Source: Atopsyche davidsoni
Taxonomy: Eukaryota > Arthropoda > Insecta > Trichoptera > Hydrobiosidae
Length of the DNA stretch: 64,000 bases
Direction of reading: 5' to 3'
Assembly (NCBI GenBank): GCA_022113835.1
Contig: JAILWY010000027.1
Location: 1,800,501 to 1,864,500 of the forward strand
Below are positions 1-13,335 of this stretch, in pieces. Position 1 is the stretch's first letter. Each line of letters opens with the position of its first letter. Under the pieces are notes generated by a model. The model worked only from the letters and a program-made list of their open reading frames with translations, did not search any database and was not told where the DNA came from. The translations under genes and the position numbers were made by a program.

Positions 1-3000
1 ATAAACACAAGTAGCCGTCCATTGTCCGGGTATATCCTCCATATTTATTTTGAGGTAAATGTCCGGAAAAACATGTTCCCCGGAAATGTAGTCATCTTGG
101 ATACAGCATTCTCTTTGGATTTTTTCAATATGGAGATACTCCGTCACCCCTCTTATGGCTTTTTTGCTGTTTTCTTTGCTGAAAGGATTGGTTCGGTAAA
201 TGAGATGATGGCTGGGGTTGAATGGATTGTTTGTTGAATTAGGCTGTTTGTTTGCCTAAATTTGTCCGCATATTATATGTTTTTTGGAATGTTTATTTAT
301 TTAGTTACGCTGAATTTTTTTAAAATTTAAATTTGTTATTCATGCAAAAAGTAGTATATTTTATATTTCATAATATATATTATAAACATTGTTTATACGT
401 AACACGTGGATAAATAAAATTCAAAGCATCTCAATAAAAAGAACTGTATAGCAAGAAACTAGAACCAATGGATTTAATGTGATTTATAGTTAAGTTATAT
501 TTATATGTTATAAATGTAATATATACACGGGTTTACCTTAAAAAAAGTAACATTAATATAAAGTAGTTCATTCGGGCAGCGATTGCCATGAAGGTTTTTT
601 TCTAAACTTGTTGTTTTGTATGTAAATTGATAACCTAAAACACAATATACATAAAATAGGACCCGTATGAGTCAATAATGCAGATAAATTTCATATATTG
701 CAAAAATCATCGACAATCACTGGATAGTTAAAAATGATTAGTCAAAGTTGATTTCCACGCACGGGTAAACTTCCTCTTCCGACGTTCTCGTAACTTTGCT
801 AAACGAGATCATTGCTTTACCTGATAAAGCAATACCTTAATTGGAAAACCAATTTTCAGGCAGGCAGAGAAACCGCATGTAAAACTTATAACGTGCTTAA
901 CGTAAACATTTGGTGAGGCAGTTCTTGGGTAATATAGCCGAGTTCATGCCTAATTAGAATTTCAACGTTTTGGTCTTAGTGTCGGAACTGTTTTCAAAGA
1001 ATTCAAAAACTGATATTTATATTTAGCTAGCACAATGCTGAAAAATCGAAAAACACGAAGCAGTGAAAAAAATCTTAATAATACCAAATTAACTGTATAT
1101 TAAATAGCCAGTGTTTAGCTTATTACGAGATCATATCATCAATACCATTACAAATCACGAACGATCATTATTGTAATCTCCTAGCCTCCAGTGTTTGGGT
1201 CAACGATTATAAATGTTGTCAAATTTGCTGATTCTAAAGTATTAAATCTTTAGCATCATTTAAATTCCAAAAAAAATGGCCACAAAATTGATTTATACAA
1301 ATTTTTGTCAGGTTATTTTAACATTACCAATAATTATTTCATTCGTTGAAACACAAAAACCTTAAATTTCTTATTAACTTACTGATGTTTTAGTATACGT
1401 TATACTAGAATATATATAAAAAAAAATGATAATGATTTTTCCTCCAGCTTTAAACTTTAGATTAAGACATAGTTTTTTTTATTTTTGTACAGAAGGTGCG
1501 TGCTTGAGTTATAAATTATCATAATGCACATAAGCTTCAAAAAGTTTATTTTTGATGTTTTTATATACTACTCAAAATGAGATCATAACTGTATTTTATT
1601 TGACCCTGAACATAGCAGAAGGCATAGTAAAATGGCACAAATATAAAATTAAAAGAAATGCGATCTTTTGTATTATAGATCAAGACAAAACTTGAACCAT
1701 ATATAAGTCACAAACTATCAAAAACCCTGCGTCTTCTCAGATAACAAGGTCATACATGTATCTTACTGTACCCGGGAGTCAAAATAATATTTTTTTACTA
1801 AAAATACCGATCTTAAATTTCCTACACTCATTGTTATTATAACTAAACAACCTTCAAACTAAACTCTTTGACTTACGAATTTTTCTCTTCTAAAGAAACT
1901 TTTTTTTTCAATTCTATTCGATGTTTTTTTTTTATTCTGCTTTATATACACCATAGGCTAAACGAGAAGTTTCAAATTCTCCGTGTTAAATCATGCTAAG
2001 TGCTTTTGCAACATTTAATTCGATCACTGGCCGAACTCGGTAAGAGGGTACGTCCACTTAACTTCGCATAGGAGATGTTGTCCGATTGCCGAGAAGATTT
2101 CTCAAAGGCTAACCTAAGATATAAAGCCGCAGAACATGTCTAACAAACTTCTTAATTAAACATGAGAGCGTTCAGTTTGCTCAAGTGTACCAAATAGATA
2201 TCGGTATCTGAGCGATAGCGTATCTATTACGACATTTAAAACACTTTAAGACACTGAAAATTGCATGAAAATCTGTCCCAATAGAATCGCAAAAATATGG
2301 CATTTTTCGAAGAAAATATATTTACAATATTAATTTTTGATACTTTATTTATTATACACTTTTTAGCAATATTGTATAATAAACTAAATAGCATTAAAAC
2401 ATATGTTTTTAATGATAATTTTAAAGAGAGTTCAAAGCTTAGGATTCAAGCTTGTAAGTGATATCTTTTAAACAGGTAAAGACATTGCATTCAAAATTTT
2501 AATGAAAACCACAATACGTGATTAAACATTTTTTTCTTTTAAAAAAATAATTATTATATTTTATATCATCCCAATAACTGTTGAGGATATATTTTTATAT
2601 TCTTTAAGTTGTAGGCAACAATATGTAAAGCTTAAAACATTAATTTCGCTGATTTCGCAAGATCCACACGAGTCTTGTTAATACCACTATTACACACTTC
2701 GAGTATGTTTGCAGAGTTTATGCGGATAATATAAAATAAGATAAACAGTACGTAATTAATATTAATTTAACGGAAAATTTTAGTATTCATAAATGTAATA
2801 AAACGTAAAATATGCGTATTAACATTATAATTAAAAAGATTTCGCGGGTAAAATTTAATTACATTGTTTCTTTATTAAGCAAGATAAATTATAGTGAACA
2901 TAACATTATATTATTTCATAACCTCCATTGTGTAGAAGAACAGGGGTGCGGAATTTAGGGTTTTCTTTCGCCCCTCTAGTGTTTATTTACAAAAAATTGG

Positions 3001-3315
3001 TGTTGTCGCACTCAGCTGTTTTGAAACTGCAATAAACTTTCAGATAAATCTTCTATAGGGAGGTGTAATAGTCGCGCCGAATGTGAGTCTATCTTTTATA
3101 TTCCGGAATTCCAGGGGAAACTTCTTTTTATACTCACGCATTTTCACGCTCCGGCATTTTTTCAGATTTCGACCGAATAAAAGAATTTCTGAACGCCACG
3201 CAGAAATATGATTTCGGTGATATTTTGGCCCTGTGTTATATACCTGATATTTTATTTGTTTGGATAAACCAAGTGTGTCTTTTTTTACTGTAGTGTAATT
3301 GAATTGTATTATTAG

Positions 3316-3346
<31 letters not shown>

Positions 3347-4188
3347 ATAATAAAGCGTACAATGAAATCGCTATGAGCCACGGCTATAGGCTTTAAATTC
3401 ATTTTAGAGTGATGGAAAATGACGTATATATCAAAATTGCGATATTCGCTCGATTCAGTAGTATTTTTTATTAATAACAAAGATAAAAATCCAAACCTTT
3501 ATTATGTATTGTAAATAATTAAAAAATATATATCAAAGTCTCCAAAATTTCATGTTTACGGAAAAGATATATTAATGAGAACATAACGTTGGAATTCTAT
3601 AACAAAGACCTAAGCTTGCTTTGTATTATTTATGTGTGAATGTTTTATTGTGAACATTTTTACAGTATAAAAATGACTTGCAATAAAATAAAGTTTGATC
3701 GATGGAAAATATCGCTTTGAACCTAAAAACGAATTATCAATAGAAAAAAATCATATTGGAAGTATTATCATATCGTTACTTTGTCGTTGAATAAAATGAA
3801 AGTGTGTTTTTTTTCCAAGAAATATAAAACATTTGCCAGTGATAGAGATCCAGGGATCTTGGTGTTGGAGATTCGGTCACGTCAGGACTTGGACAGACAG
3901 GGATCCGTATTACTAGCAGCTGTCTGGTCACCAATCCGTGAGGATCTAGACGTCTCCGGATACCACAGACGGCAATCAAATGCTGTCCAACGTGGAGACT
4001 TCATCTGCTCCCAAGAGAGGCCAAAGGTAGAACGTAGCCTGTTTCAATTGAAAATACTGGGTAAGATGACCTTAATGTACAAAAAAATAGATCTTTTGAC
4101 TGTATTCTTGAAGCAAAGGAACCATAACATCAGTGTGCTTGAAAAACACAGTAGATATTTTTTTCAATTCGATATTGTCTATTTTGTG
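1..4188. other. AT-rich DNA, no gene recognised
   Basis: Long AT-rich stretch with short open frames that look random, a (TA)n tract and one GC-richer patch (3845-4050) containing open frames on both strands but no recognisable protein. Confidence 0.7.
3315..3343. repeat. (TA)n microsatellite
   Basis: Uninterrupted TA dinucleotides, about 14 copies. Similar but shorter TA tracts lie at 26287-26300 and 30296-30316. Confidence 0.95.
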
Positions 4189-4535
4189 GATTGAACGTCA
4201 ATCAAGTGCGTTTTAATTACCTTTACAGGCTTATATTACTTACTAATATGATTAGGCATATTTTTTCACTTTTTCACAACTCTCAGAATAATATCATCGT
4301 GACTTTTGTAGGATTCGAATCTACATCTCCAAGCTTACACGGCTGGTGCACTGACCCTTGTACTAACGAGTCACCTCTGTTAATCGAGAATTATTAACAA
4401 TCATTATCTACACACGGCCAATCAATATTTATTAAAGCAATATTATATATGTAAGCTTGGAGATGTAGGTTTGAATAGTTTGAGAGTTTCTTTAAAAATC
4501 ATTTTCAATATGTGAAAAAATATGCGTAATCATAT
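4189..4535. mobile_element. tRNA-like foldback family, diverged copy
   Basis: Left arm TAATATGATTAGGCATATTT, with GGATTCGAATCTACATCTCC and AAGCTTACAC. Right arm GTAAGCTTGGAGATGTAGGT through ATATGCGTAATCATATTAGT. GATTCGAATC is again a T-arm-like box. The edge TTGAACGTCAATCAAG also occurs inverted at 41.07 kb next to another fragment of the family. Confidence 0.65.
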
Positions 4536-5067
4536 TAGTAAGTTATATTTGAGTTTACCATTTCGATAATTGATACGAAAGTGAAAAACTGAATAATTCT
4601 TATATCTAACATAAATCAAGTGTGTTTTCACTCAGACGAGACCCTGAAATTATTTAAATCTTGCAATAAATCGCGGGTACCTTTTGAGACTAGAAAAATA
4701 TCACGCCAGCGTCAAAAGTGTTTTTTTTTCGCATTGTTTACGAGTAAGCAGAAAGAATGGACTCGTCCTCTCGGTTATTCCCTCGTCCTGCCTATCTCGC
4801 GTCCCGCCATCGACGAGCCGCCCGCCTCGCAGGGCAACTGGAATTTATGGACTCGTCGAGAGATAATCTTCCAGAGTTATGGTGAATGATGGAAAAAAAA
4901 ACAAATCCCGGCGCGATGACCCCATGGGGTGGGGCAGGGGTGGCTTCCTGTGCGGGGGTCGCGAGCACACGCGACCACGTGTGCCCTTAGCGTGGTATTT
5001 GTTAAGGCGAGATCGTGATACAATGCATTTCAATATGTATAATAATTTAAAAAAAAAAATTGATTAA
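4536..5067. other. GC-rich patch of unknown origin
   Basis: 4740-5000 is markedly GC-richer than its surroundings (CCCGCCATCGACGAGCCGCC, GGGGTGGGGCAGGGGTGG). Overlapping open frames of 60-90 codons exist on both strands. None shows a known domain or splice-site pair. It could be an old transposon fragment or a regulatory island. Confidence 0.5.
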
Positions 5068-5262
5068 TGATTTTTCCACATATAGATTGGTGACCGGTTT
5101 CGACAACCTTTCACATTGGCACTATCGAACAGAATGATAAGATTTGAAAGGTTTGCGAAACCGGTCACAAATAAAAATCTATATGTGGAAAAATCACTTA
5201 AATATTTTACTTATTATTTAAAATATTAAAATGGGATCCAACCAAGTATTCTCGTACTACAG
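5068..5262. mobile_element. Palindromic hairpin element, older copy
   Basis: Inverted arms TGATTTTTCCACATATAGAT / ATCTATATGTGGAAAAATCA around GACCGGTTTCGACAACC and TTTGCGAAACCGGTC. To the right it is followed by diverged tail sequence (AATATTAAAATGGGATCCAA) matching the tail at 24.8 kb. Same family, but more diverged, and no clear target duplication. Confidence 0.7.
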
Positions 5263-8200
5263 TATTTATTTAACTTGTGTTAGTCAGAAATTTTCAGTGT
5301 AAACAATTTTTTTTTTAAAATATAGAATTTCTGCTTTAGCAAAAGTTAATTCAACGAAAAATAAATGGTTTAGTCTAAATTAGACGCATTTTGACGTTCA
5401 CAGTAAGCTATATTAGTTGCATTATTTTATAGTTTAATTTTAACGAATACAACGTTTGAGGACACTTTTTTTTTTGACTTTTATAAATTTACAATTCCTG
5501 CACAATAACATAAAAGCAATTTGATTTTAAATACAAGAGTAAACTTTTAAAGGGTTGTTATAGTATATTGTGTCTTAAAGAAAGTCACAAATCCCTTAGT
5601 GTTTTACCTTCCGTTTTAATTATAATATGAATAATCAATACAGAATTTTTCGAACTTGATTGCTTATTTATTTGTTTCGCGTATTTGTTGATCAAATTAA
5701 GAATAAGACTTCAATGTTGGACTAGGAAATATAAAGTAGAGGCAGGTTGTTTGCGCATAAGCTTTCTGCACACAAACTTACTTTAAACTGCGCCTAGTTG
5801 AGAATCTCTTCGTGTTGTTTACGTTCTTGAGCGTTCTGCATATAAAGCAGGATTTACTGTGCAACGAGATGTGATTTAGTTTCCACTATGTGCACTTTTA
5901 AGTACTGAAACAGTAAATAAAAAAAAAAGTATAAGAAATTGTGTACATCAAGCAATTAACTGTGATGCGCAAATTAAAGCTTTTTTCAAAGTTTAAATAT
6001 TTATATTTGTTTCGTAGATTTTTTATTTGCCACCTCAACTATTCCGTATGTAGAATATTCAACTTTCAGCGTATTGAGCTGCACTGAAACAAAACTTGGT
6101 GGGTTTGGCAAGTTTTAATTATAAAAGACTTACAAGTGGATTCAGTCTCAAAATAAAAATTGCAGACATTCCTGAAATCAGTGATAGTTTTAAATAGAGG
6201 TGGATTGTGAAAAATTCATAGTTTTAGGAAAAATGCTAAAGAAGTTATTGGTGAAATGGAAAACTGGAGTCTTACTATAATGTATAACTTGATATAGCAC
6301 TGCGAAGACAAATAGGTTGCAGACAGTATATCTAGATGTAGCAAGTTGCAAGTTTTTTGTATTTTTCTGATTACAACTAGGCAAATGCCAAAAGCGTATT
6401 ATAGAATATTCTAAAAATTGTCTTTGAATACATTCCAATGTTTGCTTATCTGCATTTTTTAATGCGGCAAAGTTCTCTTTGAAAAAGGTGTGGTTTTAGA
6501 CGTTTCGTTTTAGAGCTACAAAAAGTAAAGCCAAACTTTTGCTTTTTACCCATTGAACAGTTCAAAGAACAGGTAAATTACTTTCCCTGTGCAATTGTAA
6601 TTTCCTTTGTGGGTGTAATTCCGATAATGGCAGCCGGCGCCTCCTAGTCTGTGCAGTGAAGAGAACGTCGATATTTTAATGGGAATTGCTTCAACTGCAT
6701 AACGATTTAACTTTGCCACTTATGCAGTTAGGAATTGCTTGAAAAAATAAACTTTCGCGTAATTTACGTTTTTCAATGTTAGCTCTGCCTAGATTTAAAA
6801 AAAATGAAAAATCCCAAACGACAATCTACGCTACTTTCAGATATTTTTTTATTTTTACTTACAGCTTTCCTTCATTGAGTTTAAGCCATTAATGAAAAAA
6901 AATAGCTTCTCTATAAAATAAATAATTAGGTATTTTTTAAGTACTAAAATATTATCAAAACAAACAATTATAAGATAATAACATCGTTTATATATCATAT
7001 CTAATTTGGTCAAAATACTTTTATTTAGAGGATATAAAAAAAAGAATTATAAGTGCATATAAAAATAGATGATGAATATCTTTTTAAATTTTTATAACAT
7101 AAGACTATTATGGCTTTTAATTAATATTAACCTAAAATAATGAAAATTTATTTTTATCTACAATGTCAGCCTTTATGAGTATATAAATAGTTTTAGTTTT
7201 TCAATACATTTGATTTACTCCTGAAATATGAATGCTTTTATAATAGAAAATTTAAAAAAATTATAACAAATATTTTTATAATAGAGTTGAATTCATGAAA
7301 AAAACAGTGATTTTTCTATTAAACCACACAGCTATTTAAAAAGGAATGAATAATCTTTTGGCTTTTGATGAACATTACAAATATATTTTAATGAAAGAGT
7401 TTTTTACAACAAAAATACAAATTTATGTCAATAAATGCGTTGGTTTTATTTTCAAATCTTACATAGTACTACAAAATAAACATCAATTGCATTTTTTCAA
7501 GCAAAGAATATTTTTTCATGTAATGATCTTTTCGAAAAACGGTAAAGTGTTTTCACTGTTGGAGTCTCGCCAATGAAGTTTTATTTTCCGGAATAAATAA
7601 TAATCACTCACAATTTGGCACTGCTCGGGTATTAGAATGTAGTCAGACATTTATTTGAACATTTAGTGGAGGCCTATGAGGGAGCCCAAGAGAAAAATGC
7701 CATTTAAAATTTGTATTCCCTGACAACTCGGTACTTGGACGGTAATGTCATATTATTTTTACTGTCAAATTTTTCTGCTGAATGTGATTTACAGCTGGAT
7801 AAACCTATTATTAGAACATTTAAATAAAATGTATGTTTATTTAAACATCCGTACTGTTTGAAACGGTATGATTCAATGTTTGTTAGTGAAAATATACCCA
7901 TAGTAGAGTATTATCAAATTAAGACCTATACGATTTATAATCACAATATATTCTATAAAAAAATTTGGACCATCGAAAATTGATCTATTATAATAGTATA
8001 GTTTTCGAGTATATTTTAGCTTAGAGAGTTTATATGTTTTAAAAGTATATATTTTTAATCTCTTTAACGAGACAAATTTTTTGACAGTGTATTTAATAAT
8101 TGCTTTAAAAAAATACTACTTCGTTACAAGTGAAAAGTTTATTAAAACACAGTGGTTTTGTATTTTATTAATCATAACATTTTCAGATTAATTTCTCAGA

Positions 8201-9429
8201 ATTTAAAAAAAAAAACCACAAAGCCAACAATTTGATTTCTCCTCTGCTGTGATGTATTATTTTTTTGCTTTTCACTCAATGTGTCATACGCCGACGCCGG
8301 ACCGCAGAATAATTTTCGCTTAAACTCGATTAAAATCCGCTCGACCCGTACAAATATTATGCGAAATCATTTATGCCAGTGTAAGGAATATCATTTTTAA
8401 ATTGTGTTAGTATAGAGTTGGAACCTGTTTGATGTCAGATTAAAATTTGTATGATCCAGTGCGGAGGCGGGTGGAGTTGAAAGTCATGCACCGACAAATA
8501 ACTGAGTTACATTCAGAAATTAATCAACGACAAATAAATTATTTTCAACTGAATTGTGCTTTATTTGAAAAAAAAGCTTTCATTCAAAAAACGACTGCTA
8601 TACATAATAAAAAATATTTTAGACTGACTTTCTGATTCCACCATATTTTTTTGTAAATTATAATTAAACGCAACTAGAAAATATATGCTTTCATTAAATC
8701 TTTTGATGCGATGTTTTGAATTCGTTAAAAATAGTAAATTTAATAACATTTTATCAACTAAAATTTATTTAATTTTATATTACGATATCAAAACTTCAAG
8801 AGCTCAAATACAATAAGGCCAATATTTTGCTTTGGTGATCATTGATTTAAAGTGATAAACAAAATATCTGAAAAATACAGAACCGACAGCTATAAAATGA
8901 TATTTTCTAACAAAAGACATTGAAATGTTTGATATGCGTTTTTAAAAGTCTATATGCTATAGCTTGAATACATTAGCTACACGCTTTTATCTGAAATAAT
9001 CTAAAGTCGTTGTACAAAAGAATCAAAAATCATAAAGATATTTTACGGAAACAATTCAAAATCAATTGACAAGAAAAATTCTCGAAAGACGTTTACCACA
9101 CGCGGTTTTAAATTTTCTCCAAAGCCTAGAGCTGCTGAGGCAAATTGGATAAAACTCAATCTACAATTGATAGGAGTGTGCCTTCTAACCCTCTCTCCCT
9201 GTATCTGATTAATTAGTATATTAAATACTAAAATAAAATTTAAAAAAATTGGGCTTCTCATAAGAAGTTGGTGATTTTTTACATGAATACATATATAATC
9301 TGAGCCAGTCCCAATAATGCGGCTGTACTTCCGGTTTTCAGCCACTGCCGTGGATTCCGTATCCACGTATGATTCCTCCGTTGTGTCCTTTTTTCCTTTG
9401 ATTTTTTAAGCTGTAATTAAGGGCCTAAG
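5263..9429. other. AT-rich DNA, no gene recognised
   Basis: Very AT-rich, with only small random-looking frames. I see no tRNA, splice-site-bounded exon or clear repeat here. Confidence 0.7.
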
Positions 9430-9895
9430 TTGCGAAAAATCGACTGCACCAATAAAAAAAAATTTAATGCAAAAAATTAGATACATCCCTTCTTCCGAAC
9501 AGAATATATTTTTATTTCTTGTAAACTAATGCGTTTTTCCGATTGGAGTGTAGGAATTTGGAGATTCGTCATGTCCCTATTCCAAGAGTCCTAAACATTT
9601 CAAAGTCTTTTTTTCAATTGGAATTAAAAGATCAAATATAAAGCATGTGCGGTATATTACTTTAAAAATAAAAAAAAAAAATTTGGTTTTGAAAATACGT
9701 CATTTTATCCAATTTTTCAACATCTTCAAGATTTTATTTTACACTAAAAATGGACGTGTATTAAATAATAAAAAATAGAAAAAATATAATTTATAGTTTT
9801 TTTTAATATTGTATAAAAAAATTAACGTTTGATATAGAAAAATAAAGTGACAATTAAATTAATTAAATGACACGATTTCGCCAGGTAAAACGGTA
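9430..9895. repeat. Dispersed repeat, copy 1
   Basis: About 465 bp starting TGCGAAAAATCGACTGCACC and ending TGACACGATTTCGCCAGGTA. It is collinear with 25470-25960, sharing TTCTTCCGAACAGAATATAT, GTGTAGGAATTTGG and GTCATTTTATCCAATTTTTC. No terminal inverted repeats or coding frame. Probably a non-autonomous transposon or a fragment of one. Confidence 0.75.
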
Positions 9896-10279
9896 CTTTT
9901 TTTGTGGCTGACGGGGGATGGACACTAAGCAAGGTTAGGTAGTAATATAATTATCCTTAATATGCAGTTAAAAAATAAAGTCAGTGCATCGTGGATAGTT
10001 ATGGACAACAATCGTCTAGACGCCCTGCCGCAGTGCAACGGACGTGCTCTCGGTCGGGTGGACGAGTCCACACTGAAGTTTCAGGGGAAGGTAGTGCTCG
10101 CCGTGAATAGTGCAGCCGACAGGGTGGAACGCAACTTGGAATGTCCCAACACAACATTATTCCTGAAGTAACACACTGAACTTTGCAACTGTTGAACACA
10201 CTGGCAACCATGTTTGATTTTACTGTGACAATTCTGAAAAACTCAAACGCTACTCGATTTTTCAGTATTTGTTAACGTA
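9896..10279. other. GC-richer patch beside the 9.4-kb repeat
   Basis: 10000-10180 is GC-rich (GCCCTGCCGCAGTGCAACGG) with ~70-codon frames on both strands that match nothing I recognise. It may be part of the neighbouring transposon-like repeat. Confidence 0.45.
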
Positions 10280-10560
10280 ATATTTTTTGTGAAAACCGTT
10301 TCACAGGAAATACGACATTGCATATACAGGTTTTATTGATTGATAATGAGTAAGTACATTTTTTCAAATACTGAAAATTGATTAAAGAATATATCATCGT
10401 GATTTGTGTGGGATATAAAATCCACATCCTCAAGCTTACATGGCCAGTGCATTACCAATTATACCTACGAATCACTGGTACTAAGCAATACATTTTAACA
10501 ATCATATCCTATAAGTGAAACAACGTACTTTTTAAAGCCAATTAAATATTGTGTGACTTG
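10280..10560. mobile_element. tRNA-like foldback family, second copy
   Basis: Shares TTTCACAGGAAATACGA, TATACAGGTTTTATTGATTG, AAATACTGAAAATTGATTAA and GTGATTTGTGTGGGAT with the 47-kb copy. Then come CCTCAAGCTTACATGGCC and AACAACGTACTT, in the order of the other strand of its centre. The right arm is missing or degraded. Confidence 0.7.
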
Positions 10561-12481
10561 CAAATAAAATTAGGACAATTAGCTGTAGGATGTTTTATTT
10601 ATTATTTCAAAAAATATCTACAAAATAACGCTTTTTTACCGTCGTCAGGAGTTTTTTTTTCTTTGCCCATTCTGTACAAGACTCTTTGTAAACCCATGGC
10701 ACTTTAAGGGTTCTCCCATAAAGCCACATTCTGCCTCCTCATTTTATTGCATTGTAACTGTTTTAAATGTCCCGGGCTCCAATTTTACAAAAAACTGAGA
10801 TAACATAACATTTGATTAGTCTTTAGCCAGCTGTCTAAGTTTTAATTTTTTTTAAAAGACATAAAATATGTTTTATTCGCATTGAAGATTATTTATTACA
10901 ACTATATATTATAAATGTTCTTACAAGACAAAGTAACTTACTATACAAATATGATGCATGTAGAGTCATTGATAATATATTTTCTGGTAATTATCATCAT
11001 GTTGTAACGCGATTAGTAATCAAATTTGTTGAGTATACCAATATTTATTACTCTGATAAAAGAGGGAAAGGTTCACGTATTTTCAAATAAATTAATTAGA
11101 ATAATGAAACTATCTCAGCAAAATAAAACTCAAAAAATACACATTTAGTAACAATACAACTCGATGTATTTTATATTGTAATGGAGGTTTTAAAAAATAC
11201 AGAGATTTAAGTATTTTTCATGGGCTTTTTAGCTCGATATGGTTTGCTTATCGAACAGGCGCGAATCTCCAACCATATTTACAAGTGATATTTCAAGCAC
11301 TTTACATTTTCTGCCAGAAAAACGTATGGTTTTCCCAAAGCACATTGTTTATTGTCGTAAAATATGAGACAGATTTCTAAATCTATCAAGAATATTGCGT
11401 GTATTGTTGACATAATAATATTTGTCAGACATTCTTGAAAAATGTTAGACTATTATCGTAAATCTAAAAATATCCATCATTGCTTAACCCAACAAATACT
11501 TGATTTTATTTAATTTTTTAGGACTTTCAGAAGGTTAAGGTCTAGAACAATAGACTTTAAAACAAGCAGAAGTAAAAAATATTGAATTAGCTAAATTCTT
11601 GTAAAAATACCACTAATTCATACTGCATACTTTAATTTTGAAATATTGAAATTTTCTTGTTACTTGTATGAGTTTTTCATCGCATCTTCAGGTTGTCTTG
11701 ATTCTAAAATTTTCATATCCATAATAATTTAATTAAGTAACATTTCTCAAGCCGCTATAAATATAACTTTCGATATTTAATTTACAAAGCTATAATAATT
11801 TATTTTAAAACATTTGTGTTTAAGGGTTGAACGATACAAACGGAATATATTTCGCGCTGATATATAATGTAAATTTTTATATTTTCCTACAAATAAATTT
11901 CAAAAGTGGATTTAGATTCTTGTATACTTGCAGATATTTTTACGTTGTTTTTTTTTAAATACGAATGATGAAAAAATACAAAATTGATTTATACAGCTAA
12001 GGTGAGCAAAGACAGAAATGCGCAGACGTACGGAATATAGGTCAAAACGGTAGGACAGACTTCTCAAATATGCACGATAAACATATCTCAGCATTTTTTC
12101 AGCAGCTGAACATGGCGGCACCTACCCAAAAAAAACGCGAAGATTTATGCCCAAATATCTGAACATTCCACTGCAAACGTACACCCGCGCAGAATATTAA
12201 TACACTCGTGTAAACACAAAATAAAATACCAGCTATTCGAGCGAATAAATATTTCAGTTATTTATGCTTAAAGTTCTCGGTGTATCGTAAAACTACCCTT
12301 ATTACAATTCTGCGGAAGCGGCGCGACCTACAGCTGAATTTCAGGACAGGCTTCGTGTATTTCCGGTGAAGCGACCCCCGTGAGTGCAGCCGGGGTGACT
12401 GGCCTCTGTGCATCGCTCGATAGAGCTGCCTTCTATAGAAACAGCCTTATTTCTTCCATACCCGCCGGCTCGTAAGGCAGT
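10561..12481. other. AT-rich DNA, with a GC-rich patch next to the tandem repeat
   Basis: Mostly featureless. 12310-12480 is GC-rich (GCGGAAGCGGCGCGACC, CCCGTGAGTGCAGCCGGGG). Its minus strand has an open stretch without known similarity. It abuts the first copy of the 268-bp tandem repeat. Confidence 0.5.
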
Positions 12482-13335
12482 AATCCTTCAAAAACTTGAT
12501 AGAAATATTTGATGCATTCAAACAAAATTCATGAAAAATATATATTAACATTTCTGTTTAAAATTATTTTGATGTTACTGAGGAAATTTTGAACTCAATT
12601 TTTTCAGTTTTCTCAGTAGCTTATATAGATCTTTTTAATACAAAATATTATCGATTATTATATTTAAGTAAAGATTTTTATAAGTAATGAAATCTTTGAT
12701 ATTTTTTAAGTACATAAATCTGTAAAATTCAATAACGATTATGTGTTGATAATCTTCAAAAACTTGATAGAAATATTTGATGCATTCAAATAAAATTCAT
12801 GAAAAATATATATTAACATTTCTGTTTAAAATTATTTTGATGTTACTGAGGAAATTTTGAACTCAATTTTGTCAGTTTTCTCAGTAGCTTATATAGATCT
12901 TTTTAATACAAAATATTATCGATTATTATATTTAAGTAAAGATTATTATAAGTAATGTAATCTTTGATATTTTTTAAGTACATAAATCTGTAAAATTCAA
13001 TAACGATTATGTGTTGATAATCTTCAAAAACTTGATAGTAATATTTGATGCATTCAAATAAAATCACACGAAAAATATATATAAACTTTTCAGTTTAAAA
13101 TTATTTTAATGTACTGTGGAAATTTTAAACTCAATTATTATAGTGAGCAATTTTGCTTTACAAAAATTTCTCAGTAGCTTATATAGATCCTTTTTATACA
13201 ACATATTATCGGTAAGTAATGATGATAAGTAATGTATTTTTTGTATAGTGTGTTGGTTGTTTATAAATCTTTGATATTTTTTAAGTACATAAATCTGTAA
13301 AATTCAAATAACGATAATGTGTTGATAATCTTTGA
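12482..13335. repeat. Three tandem copies of a ~268-bp unit
   Basis: Copies start at 12482, 12751 and 13019 with AATC(C/T)TTCAAAAACTTGAT. Copies 1 and 2 are nearly identical; copy 3 has indels and substitutions. Each holds CAGTTTTCTCAGTAGCTTAT (or a variant) and ATAACGATTATGTGTTGAT. The unit resembles an insect satellite monomer in size and AT content. No coding frame. Confidence 0.93.

Noticed and set aside
801..830. bantam-like miRNA seed (GAGATCATT)
   Set aside because: The match stops after the seed-sized stretch and no precursor hairpin is visible. Similar GAGATCAT strings recur by chance in this AT-rich DNA.
3040..3480. 146-codon minus-strand frame containing a YIYIYIYIYL run
   Set aside because: The run is the (TA)n microsatellite. 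The rest is without recognisable similarity.
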